A stretch of DNA of 64,000 nt from assembly GCF_937616625.2 (NCBI RefSeq), contig NC_065570.1, forward strand, positions 50,955,665 to 51,019,664, given 5' to 3'. Of the stretch, positions 1 through 12,105 are shown in pieces. Origin of the DNA: Mercurialis annua (lineage: Eukaryota > Streptophyta > Magnoliopsida > Malpighiales > Euphorbiaceae). The notes under the pieces were generated by a model that was not told where the DNA came from, made no database searches, and saw nothing but the letters and a program-made list of their open reading frames with translations. A program made the translations under genes and the position numbers. Each line of letters begins with the position of its first letter. The first letter of the stretch is position 1.

Positions 1-118
1 CGCCGCGGTTGATAGTCAGCTTTGCACCACCGAGATGTGCCGCGAAACGTCTAAAAGAGAGCGACCTAGTCCGCGACTCAGCCTCATCATATTCAGTTTT
101 ACAGCAATTGTTCCAACA
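1..118 (-). repeat. Edge of an LTR (window-truncated)
   Basis: Read on the minus strand this begins with TGTTGGAACAATTG at position 118 and runs off the window at 1. The same sequence, with scattered differences, starts the solo LTR at 30171. It directly abuts the gypsy reverse-transcriptase fragment at 119, cutting that gene inside the RT domain, so it is an LTR inserted into an older gypsy element or joined to it by rearrangement. The rest of the LTR is outside the window. Confidence 0.7.
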
Positions 119-1190
119 ATTCATGAGCGTGCAAAAAGTTGCGGGTGCATTTGTTAGACCAAATGGCATGACGAGGAACTCAAATGCACCATAACGCGTC
201 AAACAGGCGGTCTTTGGCTCATCTCCGGCAGCAACACAAACTTGATAGTAGCCTGACCGTAAATCAAGTTTGGAGAAGTATCTTGCTTTTCCCAATTGAT
301 CAAAGAGATCCGCTATCAAGAAAATGGGGTACTTATTCTTGATAGTGTTCTTATTCAACGCTCTATAGTCGATGCACATGCGCAACAAGACGTCTTTCTT
401 CTTTTGGAAGAGGACAACTGCACCATACGAGGCTTTCGAAGGTTGAATATAGCCAGAGTCTAGAAGGTCATACAATTGCCTTCTTAACTCTGCCAATTCC
501 GATGGCGCCATGCGATAAAAGGCCACGGCGAGGGGTCTCACACAAGGCTCTAGTTCAATTTGATGGTCCACCTCACGTCTAGGTGGAAGTTTCTTAGGCA
601 ACTCTGAAGGCATTACATCCTTGAATTCCTCAAGGATAATTCTGATAGATGGGTAAACTTCTTTAGGGCCAGATTGACATTCTCTGTCGCTAAGTTCCCT
701 TACAGTGGAAATATAACATGGCTTATTCTTAGCAGATTGCAGGCAAAATTTATTTTTTAGGATGATTTCTTCTTGCATTTTGTTGGGACGACACATATTT
801 TAGAGTTATCCAATATTACAAGAGAGCATGATATGGGAACGAGGAAATCCAATGCCTAGTAGAAAAAGCTAGACCCAACACAGCTTTAAAATCATCCATA
901 GGAACAATAAAAAAGTCTAGCGTAACTTTCCAATCGCCGATTTGAGTAGTTACTCCTTCGGCAATGCCGATTAGTGGTTTTGCATCGAAGTTAACAGCTT
1001 TCATAGTGCCATTTCCTTTCTTAAATTTAGACCTAATTGTTTGGCTTCTTTTACATCGATGAAATTACGAGTGGCTCCTATGTCGAGGAACGCGCTCACA
1101 TTTTTTCCTTCAATCGCATCGTCAACGTATAAAAAGCCTTCCTCCTTTAAGGGTTTTGAGGAGAAAAGTTTGCTTATAACATTCAATTGT
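119..1190 (-). pseudogene. Ty3/gypsy pol remnant: protease and N-terminal reverse transcriptase
   Basis: Minus-strand translation from about 1186 downward gives an aspartic protease segment with DIGATRNFI at the place of the usual D-T-G motif, then a second in-frame piece with MDDFKAVLGL. After a linker, a reverse transcriptase N-terminus is readable ([57 protein letters not shown]). The frame breaks several times, and RT stops at position 119 where an LTR begins, before the catalytic YVDD box. It is a dead fragment with no visible gag, RNase H or integrase. Confidence 0.85.
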
Positions 1191-1807
1191 TAGAAAGATC
1201 TCATGGCAGTTCGGGATTTCAGATCTGATTTTTTTTAAATCGTATATAAAAATATAGTATTTTTATAAATATTTTTAAAAAGTAGTATTTGTTGTAAAGA
1301 GAATTTTGAGGTTGTATTTTTATAAATATTTGGTATTTGTATAAAAACCCTAAAATCACCCAGGCCTCAGCAGCCAGTGGGCTGATTTAAAAGGAATTGT
1401 ATATAATCACAATTAACTCCCGCTAACCCCCGCTAACCCCCGCTAACAAGTAGAATAGGTCTATCTTTGGCAAAAAAAAAATATAAAGAATTTAGAACCG
1501 GACCGGGTCCAAATGGAAAAATAGGATGGGACTAAACAAACACGCCACCACTTCTAGCAACCCGTTACATCATCCATTGATCACTTATGTTTTGTCCTTT
1601 TCTGAAGTGACACTATAACGTTAACCCCAACCCAAAAACCCTAATTCCCACTCTCCACTGCCACCTTCAGACAAATCTTTCTGGTCAGCTACCTTCCAAG
1701 AATATCCATTTATCACCACCACACCCTCCTTTCCCAGATCCCCAACCCCCAAAAAACTAATTCAAAAACCCTAGAAATCTCCCATTGTTTGATCAGAACT
1801 CAGAAAA
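1191..1807 (+). promoter_or_regulatory. Upstream region and 5'UTR of CARB
   Basis: This AT-rich segment separates the gypsy relic from CARB. It contains three tandem 10-bp units (cgctaacccc) at 1421-1447. From about 1620 to 1807 the sequence turns C-rich and purine-poor, with AAACCCTA-type words typical of plant 5'UTRs. I cannot place a TATA box or a start site with confidence. Confidence 0.4.
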
Positions 1808-4800
1808 ATGAGCAGTGCCTGTTTAAATCACTGCAAAACCCTCTCTTCTACCTCAATTTTCAATTCCAACGCAATCTCTCATAAGCTACCTCATCTCTCC
1901 AAACGACACTGCAATGACAAGCTTTTTTCCTACTCAAACGACACTCATTTCCCTCGCCTCACGCGCCGCTCCAGGCGCTCTCCACGCGCCGCCTCTGTAC
2001 GATGTAGCAGCAACTCCGAGGTGACTGCCAAAAGCCTAACGGAAACTCCAAAAGTTGGAAAACGGACCGATTTAAAAAAAATCATGATTCTTGGTGCGGG
2101 TCCCATTGTAATTGGGCAAGCTTGTGAGTTTGATTATTCCGGTACACAGGCTTGTAAAGCGTTAAAAGAAGAAGGATACGACGTCATTTTGATAAACTCG
2201 AACCCAGCCACAATCATGACCGACCCGGATTTAGCTGACCGGACCTACATTGCGCCAATGACGCCTGAGTTAGTTGAGCAAGTCATCGAAAAGGAGCGGC
2301 CCGACGCTTTATTGCCGACTATGGGGGGCCAGACGGCGTTGAATTTAGCAGTTGCCTTAGCTGAGAGAGGTACATTAGATAAATATAATGTTGAATTGAT
2401 TGGTGCTAAGCTTGATGCTATTAAAAAGGCTGAAGATAGGGATTTGTTTAAACAGGCTATGAAAAACATTGGCATTGCAACCCCGCCGTCTGGTATCGGT
2501 ACTACACTTGATGAGTGTATTGAGATTGCTAATGAAATTGGCGAGTTTCCATTGATCATTAGGCCCGCTTTTACTTTAGGTGGGACGGGGGGTGGCATTG
2601 CGTATAATAGGGAAGAGTTTGAGTTAATTTGTAAAGGTGGGTTAGCGGAGAGCGTAACTTCGCAAGTTTTGGTTGAGAAATCGCTATTAGGATGGAAAGA
2701 ATATGAATTGGAAGTTATGCGTGATTTAGCTGATAATGTTGTGATTATCTGTTCAATCGAAAATTTTGATCCGATGGGTGTACATACTGGTGATTCTATT
2801 ACAGTGGCTCCAGCTCAGACTTTGACTGATAAGGAGTATCAGAGGTTGAGGGATTATTCGATTAAGATTATTCGAGAGATTGGTGTTGAATGTGGTGGGT
2901 CTAATGTGCAATTTGCTGTTAATCCTGTTGATGGTCAGGTTATGGTTATTGAAATGAATCCGAGAGTTTCGAGGTCTTCGGCTTTAGCTTCAAAAGCGAC
3001 TGGATTCCCTATAGCTAAAATGGCTGCTAAGTTGTCTGTTGGGTATTCGTTAGACCAAATTCCTAATGATATTACAAAGAAGACTCCAGCTAGTTTTGAA
3101 CCTTCTATTGATTATGTGGTGACCAAGGTAAGTAATTTACAGGTTTAGGTTTTATTTGGGTCATTTATGTGGTCAGGTTATTATATGATTGAAAATTATC
3201 TTCAGTTGATCTTTAGGTTAAGCCATGTGACAGAGTCTGAATGTTACAGTCGAGTAATTTTTGTTCTAATTTTGTAAAGTTTGTTTTCAAATCCTGCTTC
3301 ACAACCTCACATATTAGTTCTTAACTTGTTTACTTGTAAATTTGACAGATTTAGGATATCATTTTAACATGTAGATCTCTTATATAGTATGTTAGCTTGT
3401 AATGTTATTTCACTATGTTAATGACCTATGTTGCAAGTCAACTTATTTCATAACTGATTTTTCTTCGCTAGTCGTCAATATCATACATCAAGTGCTAATT
3501 TGATTTTTCTTATATAAATACAGATCCCCCGATTTGCGTTTGAGAAGTTCCCTGGTTCTCAGCCAATTCTGACGACTCGGATGCAATCTGTTGGTGAAGC
3601 CATGTCAATAGGTCGAACTTTCCAGGAGTCTTTTCAGAAAGGAGTTCGATCACTAGAGTCTGGTTACTCAGGATGGGGTTGCACAAGACTGAAGGAACTT
3701 GACTGGGATTGGGACCAACTGAAGTACAATCTCCGAGTTCCAAATCCAGACCGTATTCATGCCGTTTATGCTGCAATGAAGAAAGGGATGAAAGTTAATG
3801 AAATTCATGAACTAAGCTTGATTGACAAATGGTTCCTTAATCAGCTTAAAGAGTTGGTGGACGTGGAACAGTATCTAATGACTCTAGGCTTGGCTGATAT
3901 GACCAAGGATGACTTTTACGAGGTTAAAAAGCGTGGTTTCAGTGACAATCAGATAGCTTTTGCTACTAAATCAACAGAAAAAGAAGTCCGATCAAAACGA
4001 TTATCTCTCGGAGTCACTCCAGCATATAAGCGGGTAGATACGTGCGCTGCTGAATTTGAGGCCAATACTCCTTATATGTACTCCTCTTATGATGCGGAGT
4101 GTGAATCAGCCCCTACCCAAAATAAGAAGGTTTTGATTTTAGGTGGAGGTCCTAATCGTATAGGACAGGGGATTGAATTTGACTACTGTTGTTGCCATAC
4201 CTCGTTTGCTCTTCAGGTTTGTGTTTGCAATTTTCCTTGTACTAGGAGTAGGACCTCTGAATTGAATAATCGTGCACAGTTTTTTTTATCTTCTAACAAC
4301 AAATGAACTACCTGAAATTGCTAATTTTGCCAAAATTTAATTAATGAACTTGTATCAGGTAATAACGTTCTTCTGGAGTTTTTAGTTAGTAGTTCAATAA
4401 AATGTGAACTTGTTGATCTTTGATACACATACACTCATGCTGTGTTTGAGTCATGATTTATTAACGTAAATTGTGAGATAACTATGCAGTTAGGTTCATG
4501 CATTTCAATTATTAATTTATTACCTTTTACTATATCTGTTTTTCTTATATTCATCTTTCCCCCTTCGGTTGCAGAGTGCAGGATTTGAAACAATTATGAT
4601 GAATTCAAATCCTGAAACTGTATCCACTGATTATGATACAAGTGACCGTCTCTACTTTGAGCCTTTGACTATTGAAGATGTTGTGAATGTGATTAATCTG
4701 GAACGGCCTGATGGCATCATTGTACAATTTGGAGGCCAAACACCTCTGAAGCTAGCTCTGCCTATTCAGCAGTACTTGGATGAACATAAACCTCTTGCTG

Positions 4801-6119
4801 CCAGTGGGGCTGGACATGTTCGGATATGGGGTACATCACCAGACTCTATTGATGCCGCTGAGGACAGAGAAAGGTTCAATGCAATTGTCACGGAGTTACA
4901 AATTGAGCAGCCAAAAGGAGGCATTGCCAAAACTGAAGCCGATGCACTTGCCATTGCAAAAGACATAGGTTACCCAATTGTTGTACGTCCTTCATATGTG
5001 TTGGGTGGCCGAGCAATGGAGATTGTATACAGTGATGAAAAGCTTGCAACATATCTTGAAACTGCTGTTGAGGTGGACCCAGAACGTCCGGTTCTGATAG
5101 ATAAATATTTGTCCGATGCTGTTGAGATTGATATAGATGCACTCGCAGATTCATACGGTAATGTGGTAATTGGTGGGATTATGGAGCATATTGAGCAGGC
5201 TGGGGTACATTCTGGTGACTCAGCTTGCATCCTTCCGACACAAACAATCTCGTCTTCTTGTTTGGCCACAATAAGATCATGGACTATTAAATTGGCAAAG
5301 AAACTCAATGTTTGTGGACTTATGAATTGCCAATATGCTATCTCTTCGGCTGGGGAAGTTTTCCTGCTTGAGGCAAATCCTCGTGCTTCTCGTACTGTCC
5401 CGTTTGTCTCCAAGGCAATCGGTCATCCATTGGCTAAATATGCTTCTCTTGTCATGTCTGGTATGTCACTTGATGATTTAGGGTTCACGAAAGAGGTGAT
5501 CCCAGCGCATGTGGCCGTCAAGGAGGTCGTTCTTCCATTCAATAAATTTCCAGGCTGTGATGTGATGTTAGGACCTGAAATGAGGAGCACTGGCGAGGCA
5601 ATGGGTATTGATTTTACGCTCTCAATCGCATATGCTAAGGGTCAAATCGCTACCGGGCAGAAACTACCACTTTCCGGCACCGTCTTCATCAGCTTGAACG
5701 ACTTGACGAAACCCCATCTTGAAAAACTTGCAAAGGCCTTTTTAGGAATCGGGTTTAACATCATTTCAACTTCAGGAACTGCTCATTTTCTCGAGCTGAA
5801 AGGTATCCCTGTCGATAGAGTGCTGAAGGTGCACGAGGGGCGGCCGCACGCGGGTGATATGCTTGCTAATGGGCAGATCCAGTTGATGGTGATAACAAGC
5901 TCTGGTGATTCACTGGATCAGATTGATGGGCTGAATCTGAGAAGAATGGCTCTTGCCTATAAGGTTCCTATAATAACAACAGTTGCTGGTGCTTTGGCCA
6001 CTGCAGATGCAATAAAGAGCCTGAAATCTTGCCCTATTAATATGATAGCCCTTCAGGACTTTTTTGATGTTGAGGTAGCTGAAAGTATTGGAAAGTTGCA
6101 GTCGGCTTCTTCGCTGTGA
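1808..6119 (+). CDS. CARB: Carbamoyl-phosphate synthase large chain, chloroplastic
   Basis: It makes carbamoyl phosphate from bicarbonate, ATP and glutamine-derived ammonia for arginine and pyrimidine synthesis, and acts in the plastid with the small chain CARA. Exons are 1808-3127, 3524-4216 and 4575-6119; both introns are GT-AG and phase 0, giving 1185 residues, the usual plant size. Residues 1 to about 65 are Ser/Arg-rich and end in VRC, a good transit peptide. The first half starts at [16 protein letters not shown] (about 95) and the second at [16 protein letters not shown] (about 643), the two ATP-grasp synthetase units. The C-terminal MGS-like allosteric domain spans about 1035-1170. 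The start is the first ATG after a stop-rich leader. No frameshift or lost motif was seen, so it should be functional. Confidence 0.97.
3128..3523 (+). other. CARB: CARB intron 1
   Basis: 396 bp, T-rich. The donor is AAG|GTAAGT and the acceptor CAG|ATCCCC. It lies between a lysine codon and an isoleucine codon, in phase 0. No inserted element is visible. Confidence 0.93.
4217..4574 (+). other. CARB: CARB intron 2
   Basis: 358 bp, T-rich. The donor is CAG|GTTTGT and the acceptor GCAG|AGTGCA, in phase 0. It falls just after the start of the second ATP-grasp unit. No inserted element is visible. Confidence 0.9.
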
Positions 6120-6348
6120 TTTTGAGCAGCCAAGCAGACTCATGTTTAGTGGTGAGTTTTACTCTTCTTTTTATAAAATTTATCTGTGTAATTGTACTTT
6201 TTGACAGATATGCTGTTAATTTATACGCTCTTCCCTGAATTCTGTTGTATCATCTTTTCGCATGTTTGTGAATTGTTAGGAGAGGGGCGTGGTGGTGATG
6301 GGTCGGGGTCGGAGTCTAGGTCGGGTCTTGGTGCTCTTAAGCATCTAA
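6120..6348 (+). other. CARB 3' flank
   Basis: Probable 3'UTR and terminator region of CARB. It contains a G-rich stretch at about 6280-6330 just before a hAT-like MITE. No clear polyadenylation site was assigned. Confidence 0.4.
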
Positions 6349-6623
6349 AGGGTGTGCATTCGGTTCTAACCAAACTGAATTGAACCAAATTTTTTTTTTT
6401 GAAAAAAAAGAACTGAACTGAAATTTTGAGGAAGTGTAAATTTTCAAACCAAATCAAACCGGTTGCTTTGGTCGGTTTTTCAATTTGGTTATTTGGATTC
6501 GGTTTATATTGAAACTTGAATGAATCTTTTAATGTTCAAAAACCGAACTAAACTGAAAAATTGCTTTTTCAATAATTATCAGTTCGGTTTTGTTTTTTGG
6601 TTTTGGTCGATTTCGCACACCCA
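6349..6623. mobile_element. hAT-like MITE rich in CGGTT words
   Basis: The ends are inverted (left GGGTGTGCATTCGG, right CGATTTCGCACACCC) and the inside is packed with AACCGAAC / GGTTCGGTTT words on alternating strands. The possible 8-bp target duplication (catctaaa / taattaaa) matches at only 5 of 8 bases. A similar element lies at 57373-57636. Confidence 0.55.
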
Positions 6624-7785
6624 TAATTAAATGACGTTAACACTAATATTTGTATATTAGGCGGAGTAAATTAGTTTTGAAACTCTTTTAAGAGTCCAAC
6701 ACAGAAATCGATAGCAGAACCATATTATTAGGTTAATACATGTTAGCTAATTATTTATTTTTTTACATGTAAAATACAGAGTATTTTATTAGCAATTACA
6801 ATTATCTTAATTATTATTTTAAATCAAGTAGTTTTTTTTTAATTAGTATTCTAACTCTAATAACTATTTAATAGGTTTTAATTCATAATTATATTTTATA
6901 AATATAAAAGACATTAACGTAAATGTGCTTCCCATCCGTGCTTTTATATATAGTATAGATGAGTGTTCCGAAGTCTCTTTGCAATTATACATCTTCAACA
7001 AACTTAAGTTTTCAGTTCTATGATTGTGATGCTAAATAAAGAAGGAGAAATAGAAAGAAAGAGAAGAGTTTCTATTGAAGTTTCAGATATTAAGTAATAG
7101 TTGAACTGTTATAATTTTCAAGTAACAATCGATTTGAAGATAGAAAGTTAAAAGAGTTTTTAATTAAAAAAAGTCCACATGTTATAAGTTAAAGTACCCA
7201 CATGACCAGAGATGGTTAATTTATTATTTAGAGCTCAGTTTTATAATTTAATATAGATATAAATTTCTAAAAACCTTTCCAATACATCACTACAATGGAA
7301 TTTTTAGTTTTTTCATAACAACACTTGTTCTTTTTGTGTTCTTTTTTTTCCTTTTTTTTTTTGGCTTAATCCATCTAGAGGGGAAAAAGTGTAACGTACA
7401 GGGGCCTCTAGATGGATTTGGCCTTTTTTTTTTTGTCAATTATGGATGGTTTGAATTTGATGCGGCAAAAAGCAAAGAAAATCTCTTTAATTTAAGTAAT
7501 ACATTTGAGGTTAGTTTTCTCCAATATCACAACAAATGTTGAAGATGCATATTTATTAAAAAGTAAAATAGTAAAGACTTTAATGACCTAAATCTTTTGT
7601 AAACAAATACTTGTTTATAATCACATGATGCACAATTTTTTTACGACATGCACTATGGGTCTAAATCTTATTATATTTTGAATTGTTAATATAATTCATA
7701 AATATTAAGAAATAACAAATACACAAAATTAAGTAGGAATTAATTTTGATAAGAAAATATAAGTAAATAAAAGTTTAATTGTATC
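6624..7785. other. AT-rich intergenic stretch
   Basis: Low-complexity AT-rich DNA without a supportable gene. The only structure noted is the 61-bp foldback at 7363-7423. Open frames here are short and biased to Phe/Leu/Lys. Confidence 0.5.
7363..7423. repeat. Miniature foldback between T-tracts
   Basis: The arms GGCTTAATCCATCTAGAGG and CCTCTAGATGGATTTGGCC form a nearly perfect stem around a loop of about 23 bases. T-runs of 11 or more flank both sides. The GG...CC ends resemble the larger 9-bp-duplication foldbacks in this window; here a duplication of T9 would be invisible. Confidence 0.5.
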
Positions 7786-8262
7786 TGATACAGGTCGATC
7801 TTAAAGGGTCGCCCGTACTGTTTTTCCTGCACAAGTAACAACTATAAGCTCAAAGGACCTCAGGCTTGCTCAGCCTGAAAGCCACTCCGATGCTTAAGTC
7901 AGAGAGGGTTTTGGTAGGTAAATGAGTGTAAGAGTATTTAAGTCTGATTTGTGCTTACCCTTCTCAGCATTCGGTGGCTTCCTTTTATAATGAGTTTAAG
8001 GCGGTTGTTATCTGGTAAATCGTGGGTTTGTCCCACGATTACTGATAATGGTGAAGGCACGTTCCCGATTATCCCGGGTAGTGGGTCTCAGGGAACAGAG
8101 TGGATGAGGTCGCCTAGATGGCAGACCTGGATGAGTCCGCCCGAGACACACATGGGCGATACTCGTACTGTCGCTGGGCGATGGGAGGTTTGGAGACCCG
8201 TTGGGCGAGCATAGCATTCGTTAGGCGATGCTTGGAGTTCTGATATTATTAGGGCGGTATCA
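7786..8262 (-). repeat. 3' LTR of the Tat-like element
   Basis: 477 bp beginning TGATAC and ending GTATCA as read on the plus strand. Minus-strand TATAAAAG lies at 7982-7989. The G-rich polypurine tract adjoins at 8263 on the minus strand. Open frames in it are repeated in the other LTR and are not genes. Confidence 0.93.
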
Positions 8263-8399
8263 GATGTCCCCCCCCTGTAATCTTGCTAAGTCAAAGACTT
8301 GAAGCGCCAAATTTCAAAATTCGAATTTCCGAAATTTTCGAAATGATTTGAATTTCAAACGTTTCCTTCAACGGTTACGAATTTGAAGCGTTTTCTGAC

Positions 8400-8407
8400 T
8401 ATAAAAG
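8400..8407 (+). promoter_or_regulatory. TATA box for the antisense accessory gene
   Basis: TATAAAAG on the plus strand, 287 bases before the ATG at 8694, in the internal region outside the LTR. A possible 5'UTR intron follows (donor GTAAGTGG at 8619, acceptor TTTCAG ending 8677; 59 bp, short for a plant intron). This suggests transcription opposite to the retrotransposon. Confidence 0.5.
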
Positions 8408-8693
8408 AACGCGACTTTTGGTTTTTCATTGATTATTTCGAGGAGTTTCCTGCTGTCAGGCATTCGAGTGTCTAACTTGGCGTATAAAAGAGGTACTTGT
8501 TCTTTAATTTGAAATCTTTTACTCTTGATTTTTTCTATCTGATTCTCTACTTCTGTTGATTTATTTCTCAGCCAGGCTTTCTTCGAGTCACATAGCACCA
8601 GACTTTCTCTCTTAATCAGTAAGTGGCTTAGCTATTTTTGTTTGTCTTCTTGCTTCCTTTTTCTTGTTTGCTTTCAGATAGTATATTTTTAGG

Positions 8694-11560
8694 ATGTCTA
8701 CATTAAGGGTTTCTGTGTCTTCCCCTTCTTCTTCCTCTTCCTCTGAGAGTTCTGCCAGTGACCCAACCTACCCTGTTCCTCTTGCTACCCTCGTTGAGTT
8801 GTCATCTGACGAGGAAGGGTTGTCTCAGAAGGTGATCCCTGACAGTGAGGAGGGTGTTGATGACAGAGAGCCAGAGGGCGAGGCTCCCCTTGAGGATGCT
8901 GGTGAAGATGAGGTCGGAGATGGTGGACTGGGTGATGACGAAGGAGATGAGGAGGATTTTGTTTTTAAGAGACGTAAAGGGTCTTCTGGGACATCTTCTA
9001 GTAATAAAAAACCCTTGTCTGAGTGGACCATCAGTCTGGGTCAAGAAGCCCTTGTGTGGATTAGGGCGAGGTACGAAATTCCTTCCTTCATTGGCCTTCG
9101 GATTCCATCTGAGGGTTCGGCTGTTAGCCAGGTCTTAGAGGGTGATGAACAGTTGCTTTTTGTCGAAGATTTTGAGGCGGGTTTAAGGCTACCACTCGAT
9201 CTCTTCACCCAAGAAGTGTTTGATAATTTTAAGATCCCCTTAGGTCAACTCCATCCTAACGCCCACCGTCACCTGACCGGAGTTTTTATTCGTGGACTCC
9301 AACTGAAGAGACAGGTGGGCTACGAGATTGTTAGAGCGATCTATTCTTTGGGGAGGAAGAAAAGCGATGAGTTCTTCTACTTGCAACCCGGAAGATCTCC
9401 CTTCACTGGTCTTCCCAATTCTTTGAAGCGGTGGAAAGGTTCCTTTGTCATCGCCAAGAAGGAAGGGGGTTGGGGTTCCATTCCGAATGTTTTTGTGGAA
9501 GGGCCCCTAAAATTGGAAAAGGCGAACCTGAGCGAGGCTGATCAAGAGACGCTGCGTCTGCTTCGAGGTGGCGCTAAGGTGCACGTAGTGAATCTGATAG
9601 ATTCCTACTTTGGCTGGGACCAAAGTGTTGCCTCCAAGAGAAACAAGAGAGTGCAGGGTGAAAAAAGGGGGAAGAGGAAGAAGAGTGAGGATAAGAGGGA
9701 GACATCGCCTGATAATGGAGACGAGTTCCCTGACATGGGCGAACCACTTCTTTCTTCCCCTCTTAATATTTCTTCTATGCCTCTTAGTCCTTCTGGTACC
9801 TTGTTTGTGCCATGAAGCTTTATTCCCTTTTAATTTATGTGAGGCGTTTTCTGAATTTTGTTTACTTTGACTTTTCAGTGCCGAACTTCAAGGAGCTTCA
9901 GCAGAAGGTTATGGAGGATAGGAGAGCTCGCCGGGAGGCTCGAGAGAGGGAGGCCCTTCCCCAAGCTGTTCCCAAGCCGATTTCTGAGGCTAAGAAGGCG
10001 CCTGCCAAGAAAGGAGGCGATGTTCCTTCTACGGCTGGAAGCAGACCCCCTTCTTCTCAGAAGGGTGATGAATCTGCCCCTACCCCTAGGGTGGTGCTGC
10101 CAGGCTTCCAGATAAAGGAACCTGTCACCAGCCCTCCTACTCCTGCTGTTCCCTCTTACACCGGTAAGGGGAAGGATAAGATGGAGGTTCCTGCGAAGGA
10201 GAAGCATGCCAGATCCCTTCCTTCTGCTCCCCAAACTGCCCCGGCTGCTTCGACCGGCAGCAAAAGGCGAGCTCCTTCTTCAGGGGGCGAAGATACTGAG
10301 GGGGAGGGACCCTCTATGAAAAGGCCCAAGAGGGATGTGATGGTGACTCAGGTCGACCTGCTCCTTCAAAAGTATGGGGCCGATGCTACTGTGCGTTGTC
10401 CGGCCGTTGCCCACGACATCTTCCGGGGTTCCTGCTGCCCTTCGGACGTCGACTACTATTTGAAGAGGCCGGACAACGTACTGATGGACGATTGTTTTTC
10501 CAACCTGGCAAAGGTGATTATTTTCTAACTTTATCATTTTGCCTTTTTCATCCTGTTATGGTTATTTTCTAACTCAGTTTTATTTTATGTTTAGGTTGCC
10601 TATGCCATCCGTCAATACCGCTCCAACCGTCTTAACGACGATGAGATGCAGGTGAAGATAAAGACGGAGTACAAGCTGCTGAAGGGAAAGTATGACTCCC
10701 TTCGTAGCGAACATGGCGGGTGCACTCAGAAGCTGGACTCTCTTCGTGCTGATGTGGATAGGTTATCCAGAGAGAGGGAGAGTGCTGTGAAGCAGCAGCG
10801 TGTGCTATCTGAGGAGGTCGCCCGCCTTAAGAGGGAAAATAAAAATCTGGCGGCAGAGGTGGTGTTGAAAAGTACTGATTATGACGATCTCAAGAAGGAG
10901 TTCGACACCACCGTCACGGCCCTTAATGATAAAGTCTCTGTTGCTGAGAAGAGACTTTATTTGAAGCGGGGCAGGCTGATTCGTGAGAAGGAGAGGCGTC
11001 GCCGTAACACCGCCCAGCTAGCCAATGATCTGACTGACTTCACTGAAGCCATCGTGGGTACCTACTTGGAGCGTCATCCTGATGGGGACGTTGAATTTTT
11101 ATATGGCTTTCCCGAGGGGGTTAACAGTGAGAGTGAGCCAGATTCTCCCCAAGACTTGTTTGTCTCCATCAAGTCTGAAAATGGTGGAGGTGCTGCTGAG
11201 GTTGCCGAACAGTCTGCCCCAGGGGTCCAGGAACCTGCCAAGGCTGTCGAGAAGCCTCTTGTTCCCGGTTTGGGAGGTAGTCCTGAGGAGAAGGACTTCG
11301 GCTTGCTTATATCTACGGAGCGGCCTTTTGCTGCTCTGGACTTATTGGATCGGCCTTCTGATCTGGAGTCTATCCTTCCAGGGTCCGATCCTCTTAGTCT
11401 TGCCGATGTCCCTTCTCCCACCCGTTCTGGCAACATTCATGTCGATGCTTCTTCTTCAGCCAGGCGGGGTTCGCAGGAGGGGCTATCTGTCCCAGATATT
11501 TTGGAGGGGAACAAAGAAGCTGCCCCGGAGAAGGTTGAGCCAGAGATCATCAAGCTTTAG
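8694..11560 (+). CDS. Antisense accessory protein of the Tat-like element
   Basis: A spliced gene on the strand opposite to pol. Exon 3 starts cleanly at 10595 after an 81-bp GT-AG intron (10514-10594, phase 0). Exon 2 starts at 9879 after TTTTCAG. The exon 1 end is less sure; a donor at 9808 (GTGCCA) keeps the frame and gives about 904 residues. Residues 1-95 are Ser- and Asp/Glu-rich. Residues about 115-280 resemble the 'putative gypsy type transposon' family (PF04195) with LPLDLFTQEV and QLHPNAHRHLTG. A Lys/Arg patch lies at about 310-345, a Pro/Lys-rich stretch in exon 2, and a charged coiled coil in the first 130 residues of exon 3, then an acidic tail. Antisense extra ORFs are known in Tat/Retand elements; their function is not. 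A captured host gene is an alternative. Confidence 0.8.
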
Positions 11561-12105
11561 ATTCCTCTTTCTTCTTTTAGTTTTTGTATAGGAAGAATTT
11601 TCCCTTTTTTTTTTTTTTTTTTTGTTATGTACTTTGTACATTTGTATATTTTCTTTTGTTAGGAATTTTACTTTCCTTTGTAATTTTTTTTTTGTGGGGC
11701 ATTTGCCCTCTTCTTAATATATATCTTTTTTGCCTTCTTTATTTTTGAGATAGCTAGTTTCTATGTTCTCTTTATTTTAGGCGATATATATATTTTGACT
11801 GTGTATTTTCCTTTTTTGGGAATGAACTCGTCAGTTCTCCTCTTTGGAAATATTTTAAGTAATCAGTAATTATGGTAAAGAGTCGATATCTGTGGAAATT
11901 CCTTGTCCGAGCAAGGGTAAATTAAAATACTTGCATAAACTCAAATACAGTAGCGTGATGAAATATCACTTGTAGAAATTGAAACACAATGCTGTGATTA
12001 AACATCACTTGGAGGAATTGAAATACAATATTGAAACTAAACATTGCTTGACTAATTATGTTAATTCTTAAGGAATAACTAATCATGTCGGATGGTGATC
12101 CATTG
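11561..12105. other. Spacer between antisense gene and pol
   Basis: This T-rich 545-bp stretch lies where the two convergent units end. The antisense gene stops at 11560 and pol stops at 12106 on the other strand. A long T-run lies at about 11607-11623. It probably holds both 3' ends; no coding signal was seen. Confidence 0.5.

Noticed and set aside
1..1190. Considered as the 3' part of the same element as the Tat-like copy
   Set aside because: The protease and RT text differ clearly from the pol at 12106-15933, and the LTR is of the family at 30171.
2245..2598. 117-codon open frame antisense to CARB
   Set aside because: It overlaps the conserved first ATP-grasp unit, lies wholly within exon 1 and matches nothing. 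It is a by-product of the sense codon pattern.
4888..5413. Two minus-strand open frames inside CARB exon 3
   Set aside because: They sit opposite a strongly conserved coding exon, with no splice or promoter logic.
7951..8217. Open frames repeated in both LTRs
   Set aside because: Identical frames occur at 16033-16299; they are LTR text, and both strands are open by chance.
8619..8677. 5'UTR intron of the antisense accessory gene
   Set aside because: Donor and acceptor look good, but 59 bp is below the usual plant minimum. It is mentioned but not called as a feature.
11074..11436. 120-codon frame opposite exon 3 of the antisense gene
   Set aside because: It mirrors the Ser/Pro/Glu-rich tail of the real frame and has no domain.
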